Below are positions 15,751-25,716 of a stretch of 40,946 nucleotides of DNA, piece after piece. A model generated the notes under the pieces. That model had not been told where the DNA came from, searched no databases, and saw nothing but the letters and a program-made list of their open reading frames with translations. Both the position numbers and the translations under genes were made by a program. The stretch is from NCBI GenBank assembly GCA_020852965.1, contig JADYZV010000088.1, forward strand, positions 1-40,946. Reading direction: 5' to 3'. Numbering within the stretch: position 1 is the stretch's first letter; each line of letters begins with the position of its first letter. This DNA comes from Pirellulaceae bacterium (GTDB lineage: Bacteria > Planctomycetota > Planctomycetia > Pirellulales > Pirellulaceae).

Positions 15751-16503
15751 GTGTTTACAATTGATTTGACTGGGAAGACGGCGATCGTAACGGGCTCGTC
15801 TCAGGGGCTTGGTTTGGCCACCGCCAAGTGTTTGCATGCGGCGGGAGCCAATGTGGTCATCAATTATTTTCCTGATTCGGCAGGCAAGCACGCGAGGCAA
15901 GCCGCCGAGGCGGTCGCAGCCTTGGGGGAAAGAGCCGTGGCTGCACCGGCAGATGTTCGCAGCGCCGACGATACGGCTGCGCTGGTAGCCGTGGCTGTGC
16001 GAACGTTCGGTTCTCTGGAAATACTTGTTAACAATGCCGGAATCATTCGCGATGTCACGGTAAAGAAGATGTCTGCGGACGATTGGCAGGATGTCATCGA
16101 TACCAATTTGTCCGGTGTGTTTCGCATGTGTAAGTCGGCGGCGGTAGAGATGAGCGATGGAGGGCGGATCGTGAATCTATCGTCGATCAGTGCGTTGATC
16201 GGCTTCTTTGGGCAGGCTAACTATTCGGCATCGAAAGCGGGAGTGATCGCGCTTACCAAGGTCTTGAGCCGAGAGCTCGCCAAACGTCAGATTACGGTCA
16301 ACGCAATTGCTCCGGGGGTTGTACTGACCGAGATGGGGCGATCGATTCCCGCATCGTCCCGAGAACAGATGCTTACTCAAATTCCGCTGGGACGTTTTGG
16401 CGAAGCGGACGACATCGCCCATGCCATCTTGTTTTTGTGCAGCCCCTTGGCCAGCTACATCACGGGGCAAACACTGCATGTCAACGGTGGCTGGGTTGGG
16501 TAG
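15751..16503 (+). CDS. Short-chain dehydrogenase/reductase, FabG-like
   Basis: A 250-aa NAD(P)-dependent oxidoreductase of the classical SDR family. The Rossmann motif TGSSQGLG is at 14-21, NNAG at 94-97, and the catalytic S145, Y158 and K162 are present (YSASK). The C-terminal VNGGW is typical of FabG-like proteins. The GTG at 15751 is used because AAGGAA lies 8-12 bp upstream; the ATG at 15747 is out of frame and stops at once. It may reduce or oxidise a 3-hydroxyacyl intermediate in the same catabolic pathway as the upstream genes, but FabG-like sequences do not reveal substrate. Confidence 0.9.
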   Translation: MFTIDLTGKTAIVTGSSQGLGLATAKCLHAAGANVVINYFPDSAGKHARQAAEAVAALGERAVAAPADVRSADDTAALVAVAVRTFGSLEILVNNAGIIRDVTVKKMSADDWQDVIDTNLSGVFRMCKSAAVEMSDGGRIVNLSSISALIGFFGQANYSASKAGVIALTKVLSRELAKRQITVNAIAPGVVLTEMGRSIPASSREQMLTQIPLGRFGEADDIAHAILFLCSPLASYITGQTLHVNGGWVG

Positions 16504-16625
16504 AACGTATGGGTACTCCGCTGGCGTAATGCTTCAGTTGGCTATCGATTCGCACTTGCCCCAAGAACTGAATTCGGGTATCGACAAGGGCGATTAAGTA
16601 GGGGGACGTAGTCAGCGTTCGAGGC

Positions 16626-17636
16626 ATGCAGCAAATTAGGCTATTACTACACTTCTCTCAGGCAGTCTTTCTGTTTCTTGCGCTGTGTGGCTGCCAAACC
16701 ATGCATCCTATTGGCAGACCGCTATCGCCTACGCATCATGTGCAGAAACCACCGCTGTTGGACGATGTCGACTCAGGTTCCAACGAGAATGGTGCGACGG
16801 ACACCAATGCTGCCTCGGTGGTGGTCCAAGCTAGTTCAAAAGAAGCAACGAAATCGAACATGGTGTGGTTCGCCCCACCGCTCGACTTGGAAGAGCTATC
16901 GAAGCTTCGCGGGCGCGATGATTTGTCGCTGGTCTCGCGCCTGCTGTCAGACCAGAGGAATTTCTATTCCCCAGAGTCGTTGACACTGCTTGGAGGTGGA
17001 TTGATGGTTGGCGGAGCGATAGCAAATTCATCTGCAGACCAGAGCCTGCAGCACGTGGCGCAGAGTGCAGTAATCAATGCAAATTCGGACGATTGGTTCG
17101 AGTCGTTGCACGCCAGTAAGGAATTGGGCGATGGTCGCTTCACTCTGCCTGTGTTCGCCAGTGCCTGGATGGTGGGCGAATTGCTGCCCGATTCCAAAAT
17201 TGCCGAAGTAGGTGGGCTGTGGGGCGAACGTTCGTTGCGTGGTTTCCTAGTTGGAGCTCCGCCGCTGCTCGCGCTGCAGCAATTGACCGGCGGCTCGCGC
17301 CCCACCGAATCACCGGAGAATTCCGAGTGGCATCCGCTTACCGACAATAATGGGATCAGCGGTCATGCCTTTATGGGGTCACTCCCATTTATTACTGCGG
17401 CCAAGATGAGTGACCGGCCGATGGTCAAAGCCTCATTCTACGCAGCCTCGACCATTGCCCCGCTATCGCGAGTCAACGACAACGCACACTATCCTTCTCA
17501 AGTTGCTTTGGGGTGGTGGATGGCCTACTTGGCTGCCAGCGCGGTCGATGCCACCGATCATCCCAATTCGCGCTGGAAATTCTATCCCTACTCTACGGGG
17601 ACCGGCACAGGAATTCTGGCCGAGTTCAAATACTAA
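16626..17636 (+). CDS. PAP2-type phosphatase-like lipoprotein
   Basis: The product is 336 aa. An N-terminal signal ending in a lipobox-like LALCGC suggests a lipid-anchored envelope protein. Two of the three PAP2 acid phosphatase motifs are clear: ISGHAF at about 242-247, and SRVNDNAHYPSQVALG at about 281-296 with the catalytic His. In the first motif (K-x6-RP) the Lys position is Gln (QQLTGGSRP), so activity is not assured. The family removes phosphate from lipids or small molecules in the periplasm. The gap to the SDR gene is about 120 bp with no visible terminator. Start is the only ATG before the signal peptide; its Shine-Dalgarno is weak. Confidence 0.8.
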   Translation: MQQIRLLLHFSQAVFLFLALCGCQTMHPIGRPLSPTHHVQKPPLLDDVDSGSNENGATDTNAASVVVQASSKEATKSNMVWFAPPLDLEELSKLRGRDDLSLVSRLLSDQRNFYSPESLTLLGGGLMVGGAIANSSADQSLQHVAQSAVINANSDDWFESLHASKELGDGRFTLPVFASAWMVGELLPDSKIAEVGGLWGERSLRGFLVGAPPLLALQQLTGGSRPTESPENSEWHPLTDNNGISGHAFMGSLPFITAAKMSDRPMVKASFYAASTIAPLSRVNDNAHYPSQVALGWWMAYLAASAVDATDHPNSRWKFYPYSTGTGTGILAEFKY

Positions 17637-17829
17637 ACTCGTAAGCGTCTTCTACTTTGGCCAGCAGAGTCATTTCGCTTAGATGGCCACGCACCGGTCG
17701 CCGGTTATTCCGTCTGGGAAATTGGTAGGCCGTAAGCTGTATGCGTTATTCGGGTCCGAACAACTGAGGCACTAAGTGTCAGGCGTCACGTTGATACCGG
17801 TCGATTGTGGCGATAGGCATTTAGCATTT

Positions 17830-17854
17830 TTGCTAGATGTAACTGTGCTAGCAA
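17830..17854. promoter_or_regulatory. Candidate operator upstream of RND operon
   Basis: TTGCTAG (17830-17836) and CTAGCAA (17848-17854) form a perfect 7-bp dyad with an 11-bp centre, ending 18 bp before the ATG of the efflux operon. This geometry fits a dimeric repressor or activator. No regulator gene is next to the operon. Confidence 0.45.
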
Positions 17855-17872
17855 TTTTGCGGACGTTGAGTC

Positions 17873-19270
17873 ATGCGTACACAACTAATATCGCTGATGT
17901 GGATCATCCGCTTGGCTACGGTTCCTGCCCTACTAGCCGGTTGCCATGGGCCACACGTCTGTTGCGATCCATCGTTTGTATCGAAACAACTACAATGCCG
18001 GATTGGTATTCAGCCTGAAGTCGTGGCGCCTTGTCGACAAGTGATTCCGGCTGGAGTAGTTTTGGAGGACGGGCTGTCGGAGGACGAAGCGGTCCAAACC
18101 GCTTTGACCAACAATTCGACTTTTCAAGCGACTCTAGCGCTGCTGGGAATGGCAGGCGGCGATGCTGTGCAAGCGAATTTGATCGCCAACCCGCAAGTGC
18201 TGATTTATTTTCCGTCGGGTAGCAAAGAAGGCCAGTACACACTCTACGCACCGATTGAATCGTACCTGCTACGTCCGACGCGCGTGAAAGTCGCCAACCG
18301 CGAGTATCGACGTGTGGGCGAACAGCTCGTTCAAAACGGACTCAACTTGGCGCGCGACGTGCGTTTGGCGCACACAGACTTTGTGCTGGCCAATGCTCAG
18401 GCTCAATTATCGCGAGAAGCTTTGGACATTCGTCGCAACATCGTCGAGCTGACGAATAGACGACTCAAACAAGGCGATATCAGCGAGCTGGAAACCATTG
18501 CAGCCAAGGTCGATAGTTTAAACGCCGAGGCGGCGGCTGGAGTGCAGCAACAAGTGGTAGGGCTGGCGGAAGCTCGTTTGGCGAGTTTGATAGGTCTACC
18601 GACACTCGATGCACCGCTTTCTCCCAGCGACATGACTCTGCCAAATATTCCACCATTGGATGAGAAGTCGTTGATTGAAGAGGCGCTTGCCTGTCGCCCC
18701 GACTACCACTCCGCCCAATGGGCGGTAGCCGCAGCCGAGCAGCGTTCGACCCTGTCGCGTTGGCTGTTCTGGCGTGTCGACAGTGTGCTTGATGTTCGTG
18801 ACGGAGCGGGTTACACGCGAACTGGAGGGGGGCTCCGCTTTGACTTGCCGATCTTCAATAGAAATCAAGGTGGAATACTACGAGCCGACTGGGAACGCAA
18901 CTCCGCGCAGCACACACGAGATGCCATTCGCGATCAGATTGTACAGGATGTACGCACCGCCACTCGACAACTGCGACAGGCCCAAGGCAACTTGACGATC
19001 CTGACGCATGATGTCGCGCCCGCTGTAAAAGATGCACTGGAAATCTCGCAAAAGGGTTTTGCCGATGGTGGTACGGAGTACCTGTTAGTGCTGCAAACGA
19101 CCAGTCAATACCTCGATGTGCGAGCTCGCATATTGGACCAAACGGCAGCCTGCCTGCGAGCGTTGGCGGAACTCGAACGAAGTGTAGGTCGCAGCCTCGA
19201 AGCAGGGCCACTCGATGTGGCGACTTTGGTAGTGGAGACGACGCCAATAAAAGTTTCAACTACAATGTAG
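17873..19270 (+). CDS. TolC/CzcC-type outer-membrane efflux lipoprotein
   Basis: The 465-aa outer-membrane channel of a tripartite efflux pump. The signal peptide ends in a perfect lipobox LAGC (about 22-25). Coiled-coil helical hairpins typical of the family are visible as QAQLSREALDIRRNIVELT and ELETIAAKVDSLNAEAA, with a matching second half around RQLRQAQGNLTIL. It is followed by the adaptor (86 bp gap) and the permease, so it is the exit duct of that pump. The dyad at 17830-17854 may control it. Homology is to the general outer membrane efflux protein family; CzcC-like placement is from context. Confidence 0.9.
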   Translation: MRTQLISLMWIIRLATVPALLAGCHGPHVCCDPSFVSKQLQCRIGIQPEVVAPCRQVIPAGVVLEDGLSEDEAVQTALTNNSTFQATLALLGMAGGDAVQANLIANPQVLIYFPSGSKEGQYTLYAPIESYLLRPTRVKVANREYRRVGEQLVQNGLNLARDVRLAHTDFVLANAQAQLSREALDIRRNIVELTNRRLKQGDISELETIAAKVDSLNAEAAAGVQQQVVGLAEARLASLIGLPTLDAPLSPSDMTLPNIPPLDEKSLIEEALACRPDYHSAQWAVAAAEQRSTLSRWLFWRVDSVLDVRDGAGYTRTGGGLRFDLPIFNRNQGGILRADWERNSAQHTRDAIRDQIVQDVRTATRQLRQAQGNLTILTHDVAPAVKDALEISQKGFADGGTEYLLVLQTTSQYLDVRARILDQTAACLRALAELERSVGRSLEAGPLDVATLVVETTPIKVSTTM

Positions 19271-19356
19271 TGCATCATCCACGCTAGAATTGGGTAGAGG
19301 GATCAGGAGTGAATTGACTCCCTAACCTTTACCCCACCATCGGATTTCCCCCCTCC

Positions 19357-20664
19357 ATGACGAACCTCAAGCTGCTTTATGCCACGGCACTTTCGCTCTT
19401 AGTTTGTGGTTGTTCGAGCTCCACGATAGAACCCCAGGGGGCGCATGACAAACCGGCCAAAGTGGAAAAGTTGCCGGTAGAAACGGAGCTGGCTACTGTA
19501 ACGCTCTCGGAAGATGCCGAGCGCCGTTTGGGGATTGCGACAGCCCCCGTCACTCGTCAAAACGTGTCACCGAGACGAACGCTAGGTGGCGAAGCGATGG
19601 TTCCGGTCGGGCGAACCATTATTGTATCGACTCCCGTATCAGGTTTGGTTGCCTCGCCAGGATCTCGCGAGTTGCCACTGCCTGGAACGCATGTTACCGC
19701 TGGGACCGAAGTGTTGTCACTGGTGCCGCTATTATCGCCGGAACGCGACGTACCGACTCCAGCGGAGCAAGTGCAAATGGTTGGTGCCCAAGCGAACTTG
19801 GTTGCAGCACAGACGGTCGCGCTGGGAGATATTGAACGCAGCGCAGCGGAAGTCGATGCGGCGAAGATCACCTTACAGCGCGCTCAAAAACTTTTTCACG
19901 ATCGCGCTGGTGCTAAGAGGTTGGTCGATGACGCGGAAGCTCAATTGAATATTGCCCAGTCGGTGTGGAGCGCAGCTCAGCAACGCGAGAAGCAATTGTC
20001 CGAGTTGATGGAAACGCTCAAGAAGCCTGGCTCGGGAGGCGGCGGTGAACTACAAAGCGGTGGCGCGGTAGCACTGCCGATGCTGTCCCCCATCGAGGGA
20101 TTGATCAATCGCCTAAATGTCAGTCAAGGTCAGACGGTAGCGGCAGGTACGGCATTATTTGAGGTTATCAACCTAGACGCGATTTGGATTCGCGTGCCGG
20201 TGTTTGTCGATCTCTTAGCCTCGATCGAGAACGAACAACCTGCCAATTTGGTCTCACTCTCCGGAGATCGACTTGGCGACCAAGCCTCTTCTGAAGCGAT
20301 AGTAGCCCGGCCAATAGCAGCGCCACCGACGGCCAACGCGGCGACATCCTCCGCCGACTTGTATTATGAAGTCGATAACCGCCAGATTCACCTGCGACCA
20401 GGGCAACGCGTTGGAGTAGAGTTACCATTGACAGGTACCAGCGAATCCTTGGCAGTTCCCGCTAGTGCTGTTCTTTACGACGTCCATGGCGGAGCTTGGG
20501 TCTATGTCGCTGCCGGCGATCGTCATTACACGCGGGCACGTATTGTCGTCCGCTGGATGGCTGACGGACAAGCCATTCTGGAGACCGGCCCCGCAGCGGG
20601 CAGCCATGTTGTCGTTGCCGGGGCCGCCGAGTTGTTCGGTACTGAATTCGGTACCGGAAAGTAG
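19357..20664 (+). CDS. RND efflux periplasmic adaptor (membrane fusion protein)
   Basis: A 435-aa adaptor linking the inner-membrane permease to the outer-membrane channel. The N-terminus is a lipoprotein signal (LVCGC). Barrel-sandwich halves flank a helical hairpin at about 125-225 ([15 protein letters not shown] to [13 protein letters not shown]). Beta-barrel and membrane-proximal domains follow, with the conserved [13 protein letters not shown]. The stop is 4 bp before the permease ATG, so they are co-translated. A Gly-rich loop ([12 protein letters not shown]) sits where the hairpin returns. No metal-binding His/Met-rich extension is seen. Confidence 0.9.
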   Translation: MTNLKLLYATALSLLVCGCSSSTIEPQGAHDKPAKVEKLPVETELATVTLSEDAERRLGIATAPVTRQNVSPRRTLGGEAMVPVGRTIIVSTPVSGLVASPGSRELPLPGTHVTAGTEVLSLVPLLSPERDVPTPAEQVQMVGAQANLVAAQTVALGDIERSAAEVDAAKITLQRAQKLFHDRAGAKRLVDDAEAQLNIAQSVWSAAQQREKQLSELMETLKKPGSGGGGELQSGGAVALPMLSPIEGLINRLNVSQGQTVAAGTALFEVINLDAIWIRVPVFVDLLASIENEQPANLVSLSGDRLGDQASSEAIVARPIAAPPTANAATSSADLYYEVDNRQIHLRPGQRVGVELPLTGTSESLAVPASAVLYDVHGGAWVYVAAGDRHYTRARIVVRWMADGQAILETGPAAGSHVVVAGAAELFGTEFGTGK

Positions 20665-20668
20665 GACT

Positions 20669-23600
20669 ATGAGCTGGTTGATTCAAACATCGCTGCAATT
20701 CCGACTGCTGGTTATGGTGCTGGCCATAGCCTTAGTGATCGTGGGGGTACGCACGTCGGACTCTGTACCGTTGGACGTCTTCCCCGAGTTCGCACCACCG
20801 CTGGTTGAGATTCAAACCGAAGCGCCAGGCATTGCGACCGAGGATGTCGAGAGTCTCATCACGGTACCGATCGAGAACGCCGTCAATGGCATTCCCTTTG
20901 TGCAAACGGTGCGATCCAAGAGCGTGTTGGGATTGTCAAGCGTGCGGATGATATTTGAAGCGGGGACCGATTTATTGACCGCGCGCCAATTGGTACAAGA
21001 GCGTTTGGCCTTGGCAGCGCGGCAGTTGCCGTTGGTCGCTCGCCCTCCAGTCATCTTGCCACCATTATCCTCTCTCAGCCGCTGTCTGAAGATCGGTCTG
21101 TGGTCTGATACAGAATCGCAGATGGAGATGACCGTCCTGACCAAGTGGACGATTCGCCCTCGATTGATGTCGGTCGCTGGAGTGGCCAACGTGGCGGTGT
21201 GGGGTGAAAAGGAACCGCAGTTGCAAGTGGTCGTCGATCCCGATCGCCTGCGTGCAAACAATATTACGCTGGATACGCTTCTACAAACCGTCCGCGACGC
21301 CACCGCTGTCGGTGCTGGCGGCTTTGTTGATACCGCCAATCAACGACTCGCACTGCGGCATGTACCGGCCGTCTATACGCCGGAGCAGTTGGGAGAAATG
21401 GTCCTAGCCTTTCCTGCTGCGACGCGCGGCGGCAGTGGCGCAATGCAAAATGCAGTATCGAGCTTTGGCACGCCGCTGCGGATCAAGGACGTGGCGGAGG
21501 TCAAGGTCGACTACGCTCCGCCGATCGGCGATGCAATTATCAATAGCCAACCCGGACTGCTGTTGATTATCGAGAAGCAACCGTGGGCCAATACGCTCGA
21601 CGTTACGCGAGATATTGAAAAGGCGATGTCAGAATTGAAGCCGGCGATGGGGGCCGTTCAGTATGACACCACAGTCTTTCGCCCGGCCACGTTTATTGAG
21701 CGCGCACTGACAAACTTGAGCCATTCGATGTTCGTTGGGTGCATTTTGGTCGTCGTCGTGTTGCTGTTTTTTCTGTTTGATTGGCGATGCGCGTTGATTA
21801 GTGCAACCGCGATTCCATTGTCGTTGTTAGCCGCCATGATGGTACTCTACTATCGCGGGGGTACGATCAACACGATGGTGTTGGCAGGATTGGTGATTGC
21901 ATTAGGGGAAGTGGTCGATGACGCGATCATTGACGTTGAAAACATCATGCGCCGATTGCGATTGAACGCTCAACTACCTGAAAGAAACATAGCGGATGTT
22001 GCGAGAACCTTAGAAGGCTCACCGCCGGTCCCGACACGGACCAGTGCGGAAGGCTACCGGCGCAGCAATTTTGCCGTAGTTCTCGACGCATCTATGGAGG
22101 TGCGCAGCGCGGTGGTGTATGCAACTGTGATTGTCGTGCTCGCCTTTCTGCCCGTCTTTTTTTTGACCGGTCTGGCTGGGGCCTTCTTTCGCCCGCTGGC
22201 CGCTGCCTACATATTGGCAATTTTGGCATCTCTGGGAGTGGCCCTGACGGTCACTCCGGCCATGTCGTTGATATTGCTGCCCACTTCGGCGCGCAAACGC
22301 TCGACGGATGGTCCGTTGGTGCGCGTGCTTAAGAGTGTCTATCGCCGAGTGCTAGGTCTCTGCCTCAGTTTCCGGCCGCTCACACTAGCGGTCACCGCTA
22401 TCGCAGCAGTCGCTATCGCCCTCACCATTCCGCAGCTTGGCGAGCAGTTGATGCCTAAATTTCGCGAGACGGACTTTCTCATGCACTGGGTGGAGAAGCC
22501 GGGTATTGGTATTGAAGCCATGGATCGCATAACACTACGAGCCAGCGAGGAACTCATGGCTGTGCCTGGTGTACGCAACTTTGGTTCGCACATTGGTCGC
22601 GCGACAGTGGCGGATGAAGTGGTCGGTCCAAACTTCACTGAGTTGTGGATCAGTATCAACGACGATCAGGGATACGATGAAACCGTAGCTGAAGTGCAAT
22701 CTATCGTCGATGGCTATCCTGGGCTCTATCGCGATCTATTAACGTATCTTACGGAGCGCATCAAAGAAGTTCTCACGGGGACCAGCGCTTCGATTGTCGT
22801 TCGCGTGTTCGGCCCTGACATGGACGAATTGCGTAGTAGCGCAGCGCAAGTTGCCGCGCAGATTGGCCCCATTGCAGGCGTGACCACGCTCAAGGTTGAA
22901 CCGCAGGTATTGGTGCCACAAATTGCCATCGACATGCGTCCGGAAGCGGCATCGCAGTTCGGTTTGACCCCTGGATTGTTGATGCGGAATGTCACTACGT
23001 TGGTCAATGGCCTGCAGGTGGGCGAGATCTATCGCGACCAAGCCATCTTCGGCGTATTTGTTGCCGGCGACAAGCGATTGCGCAGCGACTTGGCAACGCT
23101 GGGAGAATTGATGATCGACACTCCATCGGGCGCGCAGGTACCACTCAAGAGCGTCGCGCACTTGGCAATTGTTCCAGCACCGAACGAGATCAAGCGCGAA
23201 GGCGCATCTCGACGGATCGACATCACGTGTAACGTCGATGGCCGCGACCTGGCCTCGGTGGCCACCGACATCGAAAAAGCCGTATTGTCGGGAGTGCAAT
23301 TCAAAACCGGTTATCACCCAGAGTTCCTCGGCGAGTATGCAGAGGCGAAGGCATCGCGGCAACGCTTGCTTCTGCTGTCGCTTGGATCGATCTTGGCCAT
23401 TACGGTCATCCTCTACATTGACTTTAGCAGTTGGCGATTGGTGTTGTTAGTTTTATTGGCATTGCCGCTGGCTCTTCTCAGTGGAGTGCTCGGCGTTTTC
23501 GCGAGTGGTGGAATCATTTCGCTTGGATCGCTGGTCGGCTTTGTGACGATCTTAGGTATCGCTGCCAGAAACGCTATTATGCTCATTAGCCACTACCGTC

Positions 23601-23926
23601 ATCTGGCAGGCGAACAAACCAGAGATGCAGATTCGACGGCTGCATGGAAGGAGTTGATCCTGCGCGGTGCTGAAGAGCGACTAGCGCCTATTTTGATGAC
23701 TGCGCTTACCACGGGCTTGGCGCTGGTGCCGCTCGTGCTCTCTGGTGAGCTTCCAGGCCAAGAAATCGAATACCCAATGGCGCTGGTGATTCTGTATGGA
23801 TTGGTCGGCGCTACGCTCGTTAACCTGCTAGTGCTACCTTTGCTAACTAGTTCGTTAGCAGATTTCAGTTCGCTGGCCGATACCGATCCAAATGTAGATT
23901 CTGTGCTGAGCCCGTCAATTGGCTAG
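20669..23926 (+). CDS. RND efflux permease (CzcA/CusA-like)
   Basis: A 1085-aa proton-driven inner-membrane pump with two repeats of six membrane helices and two large periplasmic loops. I choose ATG 20669, which opens with the usual amphipathic [15 protein letters not shown]; the frame is open upstream, but those codons overlap the adaptor gene. Early family motifs are [11 protein letters not shown] and [11 protein letters not shown]. In helix 4, CzcA-type pumps read DFGxxVDGA-x4-VEN; here it is [15 protein letters not shown] (about 410-424), so the first Asp is Ala while the second Asp and the Glu remain. The substrate is therefore uncertain: heavy metal or another compound. It is the last gene of the operon. 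Confidence 0.92.
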   Translation: MSWLIQTSLQFRLLVMVLAIALVIVGVRTSDSVPLDVFPEFAPPLVEIQTEAPGIATEDVESLITVPIENAVNGIPFVQTVRSKSVLGLSSVRMIFEAGTDLLTARQLVQERLALAARQLPLVARPPVILPPLSSLSRCLKIGLWSDTESQMEMTVLTKWTIRPRLMSVAGVANVAVWGEKEPQLQVVVDPDRLRANNITLDTLLQTVRDATAVGAGGFVDTANQRLALRHVPAVYTPEQLGEMVLAFPAATRGGSGAMQNAVSSFGTPLRIKDVAEVKVDYAPPIGDAIINSQPGLLLIIEKQPWANTLDVTRDIEKAMSELKPAMGAVQYDTTVFRPATFIERALTNLSHSMFVGCILVVVVLLFFLFDWRCALISATAIPLSLLAAMMVLYYRGGTINTMVLAGLVIALGEVVDDAIIDVENIMRRLRLNAQLPERNIADVARTLEGSPPVPTRTSAEGYRRSNFAVVLDASMEVRSAVVYATVIVVLAFLPVFFLTGLAGAFFRPLAAAYILAILASLGVALTVTPAMSLILLPTSARKRSTDGPLVRVLKSVYRRVLGLCLSFRPLTLAVTAIAAVAIALTIPQLGEQLMPKFRETDFLMHWVEKPGIGIEAMDRITLRASEELMAVPGVRNFGSHIGRATVADEVVGPNFTELWISINDDQGYDETVAEVQSIVDGYPGLYRDLLTYLTERIKEVLTGTSASIVVRVFGPDMDELRSSAAQVAAQIGPIAGVTTLKVEPQVLVPQIAIDMRPEAASQFGLTPGLLMRNVTTLVNGLQVGEIYRDQAIFGVFVAGDKRLRSDLATLGELMIDTPSGAQVPLKSVAHLAIVPAPNEIKREGASRRIDITCNVDGRDLASVATDIEKAVLSGVQFKTGYHPEFLGEYAEAKASRQRLLLLSLGSILAITVILYIDFSSWRLVLLVLLALPLALLSGVLGVFASGGIISLGSLVGFVTILGIAARNAIMLISHYRHLAGEQTRDADSTAAWKELILRGAEERLAPILMTALTTGLALVPLVLSGELPGQEIEYPMALVILYGLVGATLVNLLVLPLLTSSLADFSSLADTDPNVDSVLSPSIG

Positions 23927-24124
23927 CTCGAAGGGTTTTGAGGTCCGGCGCTCGCGGTATTCAAACCCAAGGCGCAGTTCTTGCGGGGAAACTGACGAAA
24001 AAACCTCGAACCGAAAACACGAAAAGGGGTTCGCATTGTATATTCTTGGGGTCATGTCGGTCGCTGCCAGCCTGTGTCCTGGCCTCCGGCTACTCGCCCG
24101 CGAACAACTACCAAGGAGTGCAAG

Positions 24125-24844
24125 TTGAATCCTGCTAGCCCGTTTGATTCTCGCCCGTTCGAGGATCGCAGCCGATTCGAAGATCAGAATCGATTCCAAA
24201 CCGCAAGTCCCTTTGATGCAACGAGCTCGCTGGGTCAGATCACCAATTCTTATGCGGCAGCCAGCTATCAACGGCAACGCCAATTGACGTTGGGTGATTT
24301 GCTACTGGAAAATCGTATTGTGTTCCTGCAGGGGGAGATCCATACTGGCAATGCCAACGAAGTGGTCATGAAGCTACTATACCTGCAAAGCGAACACCGC
24401 CGCAAAGACATCCACTTCTACATCAATAGCCCGGGTGGTGACGTGATCGCTACGCTAGCTATTTACGACACAATGCAGATTCTCTCCTGCCCCATTGCTA
24501 CCTACTGCGTCGGTCAAGCCGCTAGTGGTGCGGCTGTATTGCTAGCAGGGGGGACTAAGGGGAAACGCTATTGCTTGCCCCATGGCCGAGTGATGGTCCA
24601 CCAGCCGGCCGGCGGCGTGCAGGGGCAGATTTCCGATATCGAGATCCAAGCCAATGAGATCCTGCGTTATCGCACGCTACTAAACGAGATTTTGGGAGCG
24701 CACTGCGGAAAACCGGGCGAACAAATCGCTAAGGATTCCGATCGCGACTTCTTCCTCACCGCCCAAGAAGCAAAGGATTACGGATTGGTCGACGAGATCC
24801 TCACCAAACCACCGATGGACATTGGCGAAGACGACAAGAATTAG
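24125..24844 (+). CDS. clpP: ClpP-type protease subunit, N-terminally extended paralogue
   Basis: A 239-aa serine peptidase of the Clp proteolytic core. I select the TTG at 24125 because AAGGAG lies 6 bp upstream (24113-24118); the ATG at 24074 has none. Catalytic S134 (QAASGAA), H159 (VMVHQP) and D208 (SDRDFF) are all present. The usual Met after the serine is Gly. About 45 residues rich in Phe, Asp, Ser and Arg precede the ClpP fold, longer than usual; a propeptide is possible. It is followed after 62 bp by a second clpP, implying a mixed ClpP1P2 core. No clpX, clpA or tig is next to it. Confidence 0.92.
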   Translation: MNPASPFDSRPFEDRSRFEDQNRFQTASPFDATSSLGQITNSYAAASYQRQRQLTLGDLLLENRIVFLQGEIHTGNANEVVMKLLYLQSEHRRKDIHFYINSPGGDVIATLAIYDTMQILSCPIATYCVGQAASGAAVLLAGGTKGKRYCLPHGRVMVHQPAGGVQGQISDIEIQANEILRYRTLLNEILGAHCGKPGEQIAKDSDRDFFLTAQEAKDYGLVDEILTKPPMDIGEDDKN

Positions 24845-24906
24845 TGCTTTGTCGCAGCTCAATTTCACGCCCTAAAAACAAAATACCTGCTTAACGGAAT
24901 ATTAAT

Positions 24907-25512
24907 ATGCCCATGATCCCGTATGTCATCGAGAAGAGCGGTCGCGAAGAACGCGTCTATGATGTCTATAGTCGTCTGCTCAAGGACCGCATTATCTTCT
25001 TGGGTTCGCAAGTCAACGACGAAGTGGCCAATGCGCTCGTTGCGCAAATGCTATTTCTGCAGTCGGACGACCCCAAAGCGGATATCCATTTGTACATCAA
25101 TTCACCCGGCGGCAGCGTCAGTGCAGGCCTGGCCATCTACGATACGATGCAATTTGTGTCGTGTGACGTGGCCACCTATTGCATTGGCCAAGCGGCATCG
25201 ATGGGAGCAGTTTTGTTGGCGGCGGGTACCAAGAACAAGCGCTACGCACTTCCCAATGCACGCATTATGATTCACCAACCCTTGGCGGGCATGCAAGGAA
25301 CCGCAGAGGAAATCATGATTCATGCCGCTGAGTTCAAGCGTATCAAACGCAAACTGAACGAGATTCTGCTGAAACACACCGGTCAGACGCTTGAGGCCAT
25401 CGAACGCGATACAGATCGTGACCGCTTCATGTCGGCTGAGGAAGCGGTTCAGTACGGGCTGATCGACAAGGCCATCGAATCGATGCCGCGCGTGGGCGAA
25501 AAGGCAACATAG
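24907..25512 (+). CDS. clpP: ATP-dependent Clp protease proteolytic subunit
   Basis: A 201-aa canonical ClpP. The triad S98 (GQAASMGA), H123 (IMIHQP) and D172 (DTDRDRFMS) matches the family numbering almost exactly, and the N-terminus lacks a long extension. An ATG at 24907 and a second at 24913 are both possible; the shorter form starts [10 protein letters not shown], which is very common in ClpP proteins. It forms the barrel-shaped peptidase chamber fed by ClpX or ClpC-type unfoldases encoded elsewhere. It lies 62 bp after the other clpP and is followed by a likely terminator. Confidence 0.95.
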   Translation: MPMIPYVIEKSGREERVYDVYSRLLKDRIIFLGSQVNDEVANALVAQMLFLQSDDPKADIHLYINSPGGSVSAGLAIYDTMQFVSCDVATYCIGQAASMGAVLLAAGTKNKRYALPNARIMIHQPLAGMQGTAEEIMIHAAEFKRIKRKLNEILLKHTGQTLEAIERDTDRDRFMSAEEAVQYGLIDKAIESMPRVGEKAT

Positions 25513-25528
25513 CTAGCAAAATTCAGTC

Positions 25529-25558
25529 CCCTCCGCCACTCTGCGGGGGGTATTTTAT
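25529..25558 (+). terminator. Rho-independent-like terminator after clpP pair
   Basis: CCCTCCGC (25529-25536) pairs with GCGGGGGG (25543-25550) over 8 bp including one G-U, with a 6-nt loop. TATTTTAT follows. It starts 16 bp after the clpP stop. Confidence 0.7.
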
Positions 25559-25716
25559 CAATACGATGCGTGCAAGCGGTAAAATCGTTTAACTTTTACA
25601 TTGCCCCTTCCCGATATCCCACCAGTAACGCGCTTTAAGTGCTCAAATTGCGAAGTGACGACACCGTACCTCGCTAGCATTCAAAGCTGCTTGTCATTAC
25701 TGTTAGGGGGTTCGCG

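Noticed and set aside
17776-18018. Small plus-strand frame before the efflux operon
   Set aside because: It overlaps the TolC-like lipoprotein signal peptide and the putative operator, with no domain.
25580-25600. Another copy of the 332-bp element end (TCGTTTAAC)
   Set aside because: Only nine bases match and no second end or interior follows.
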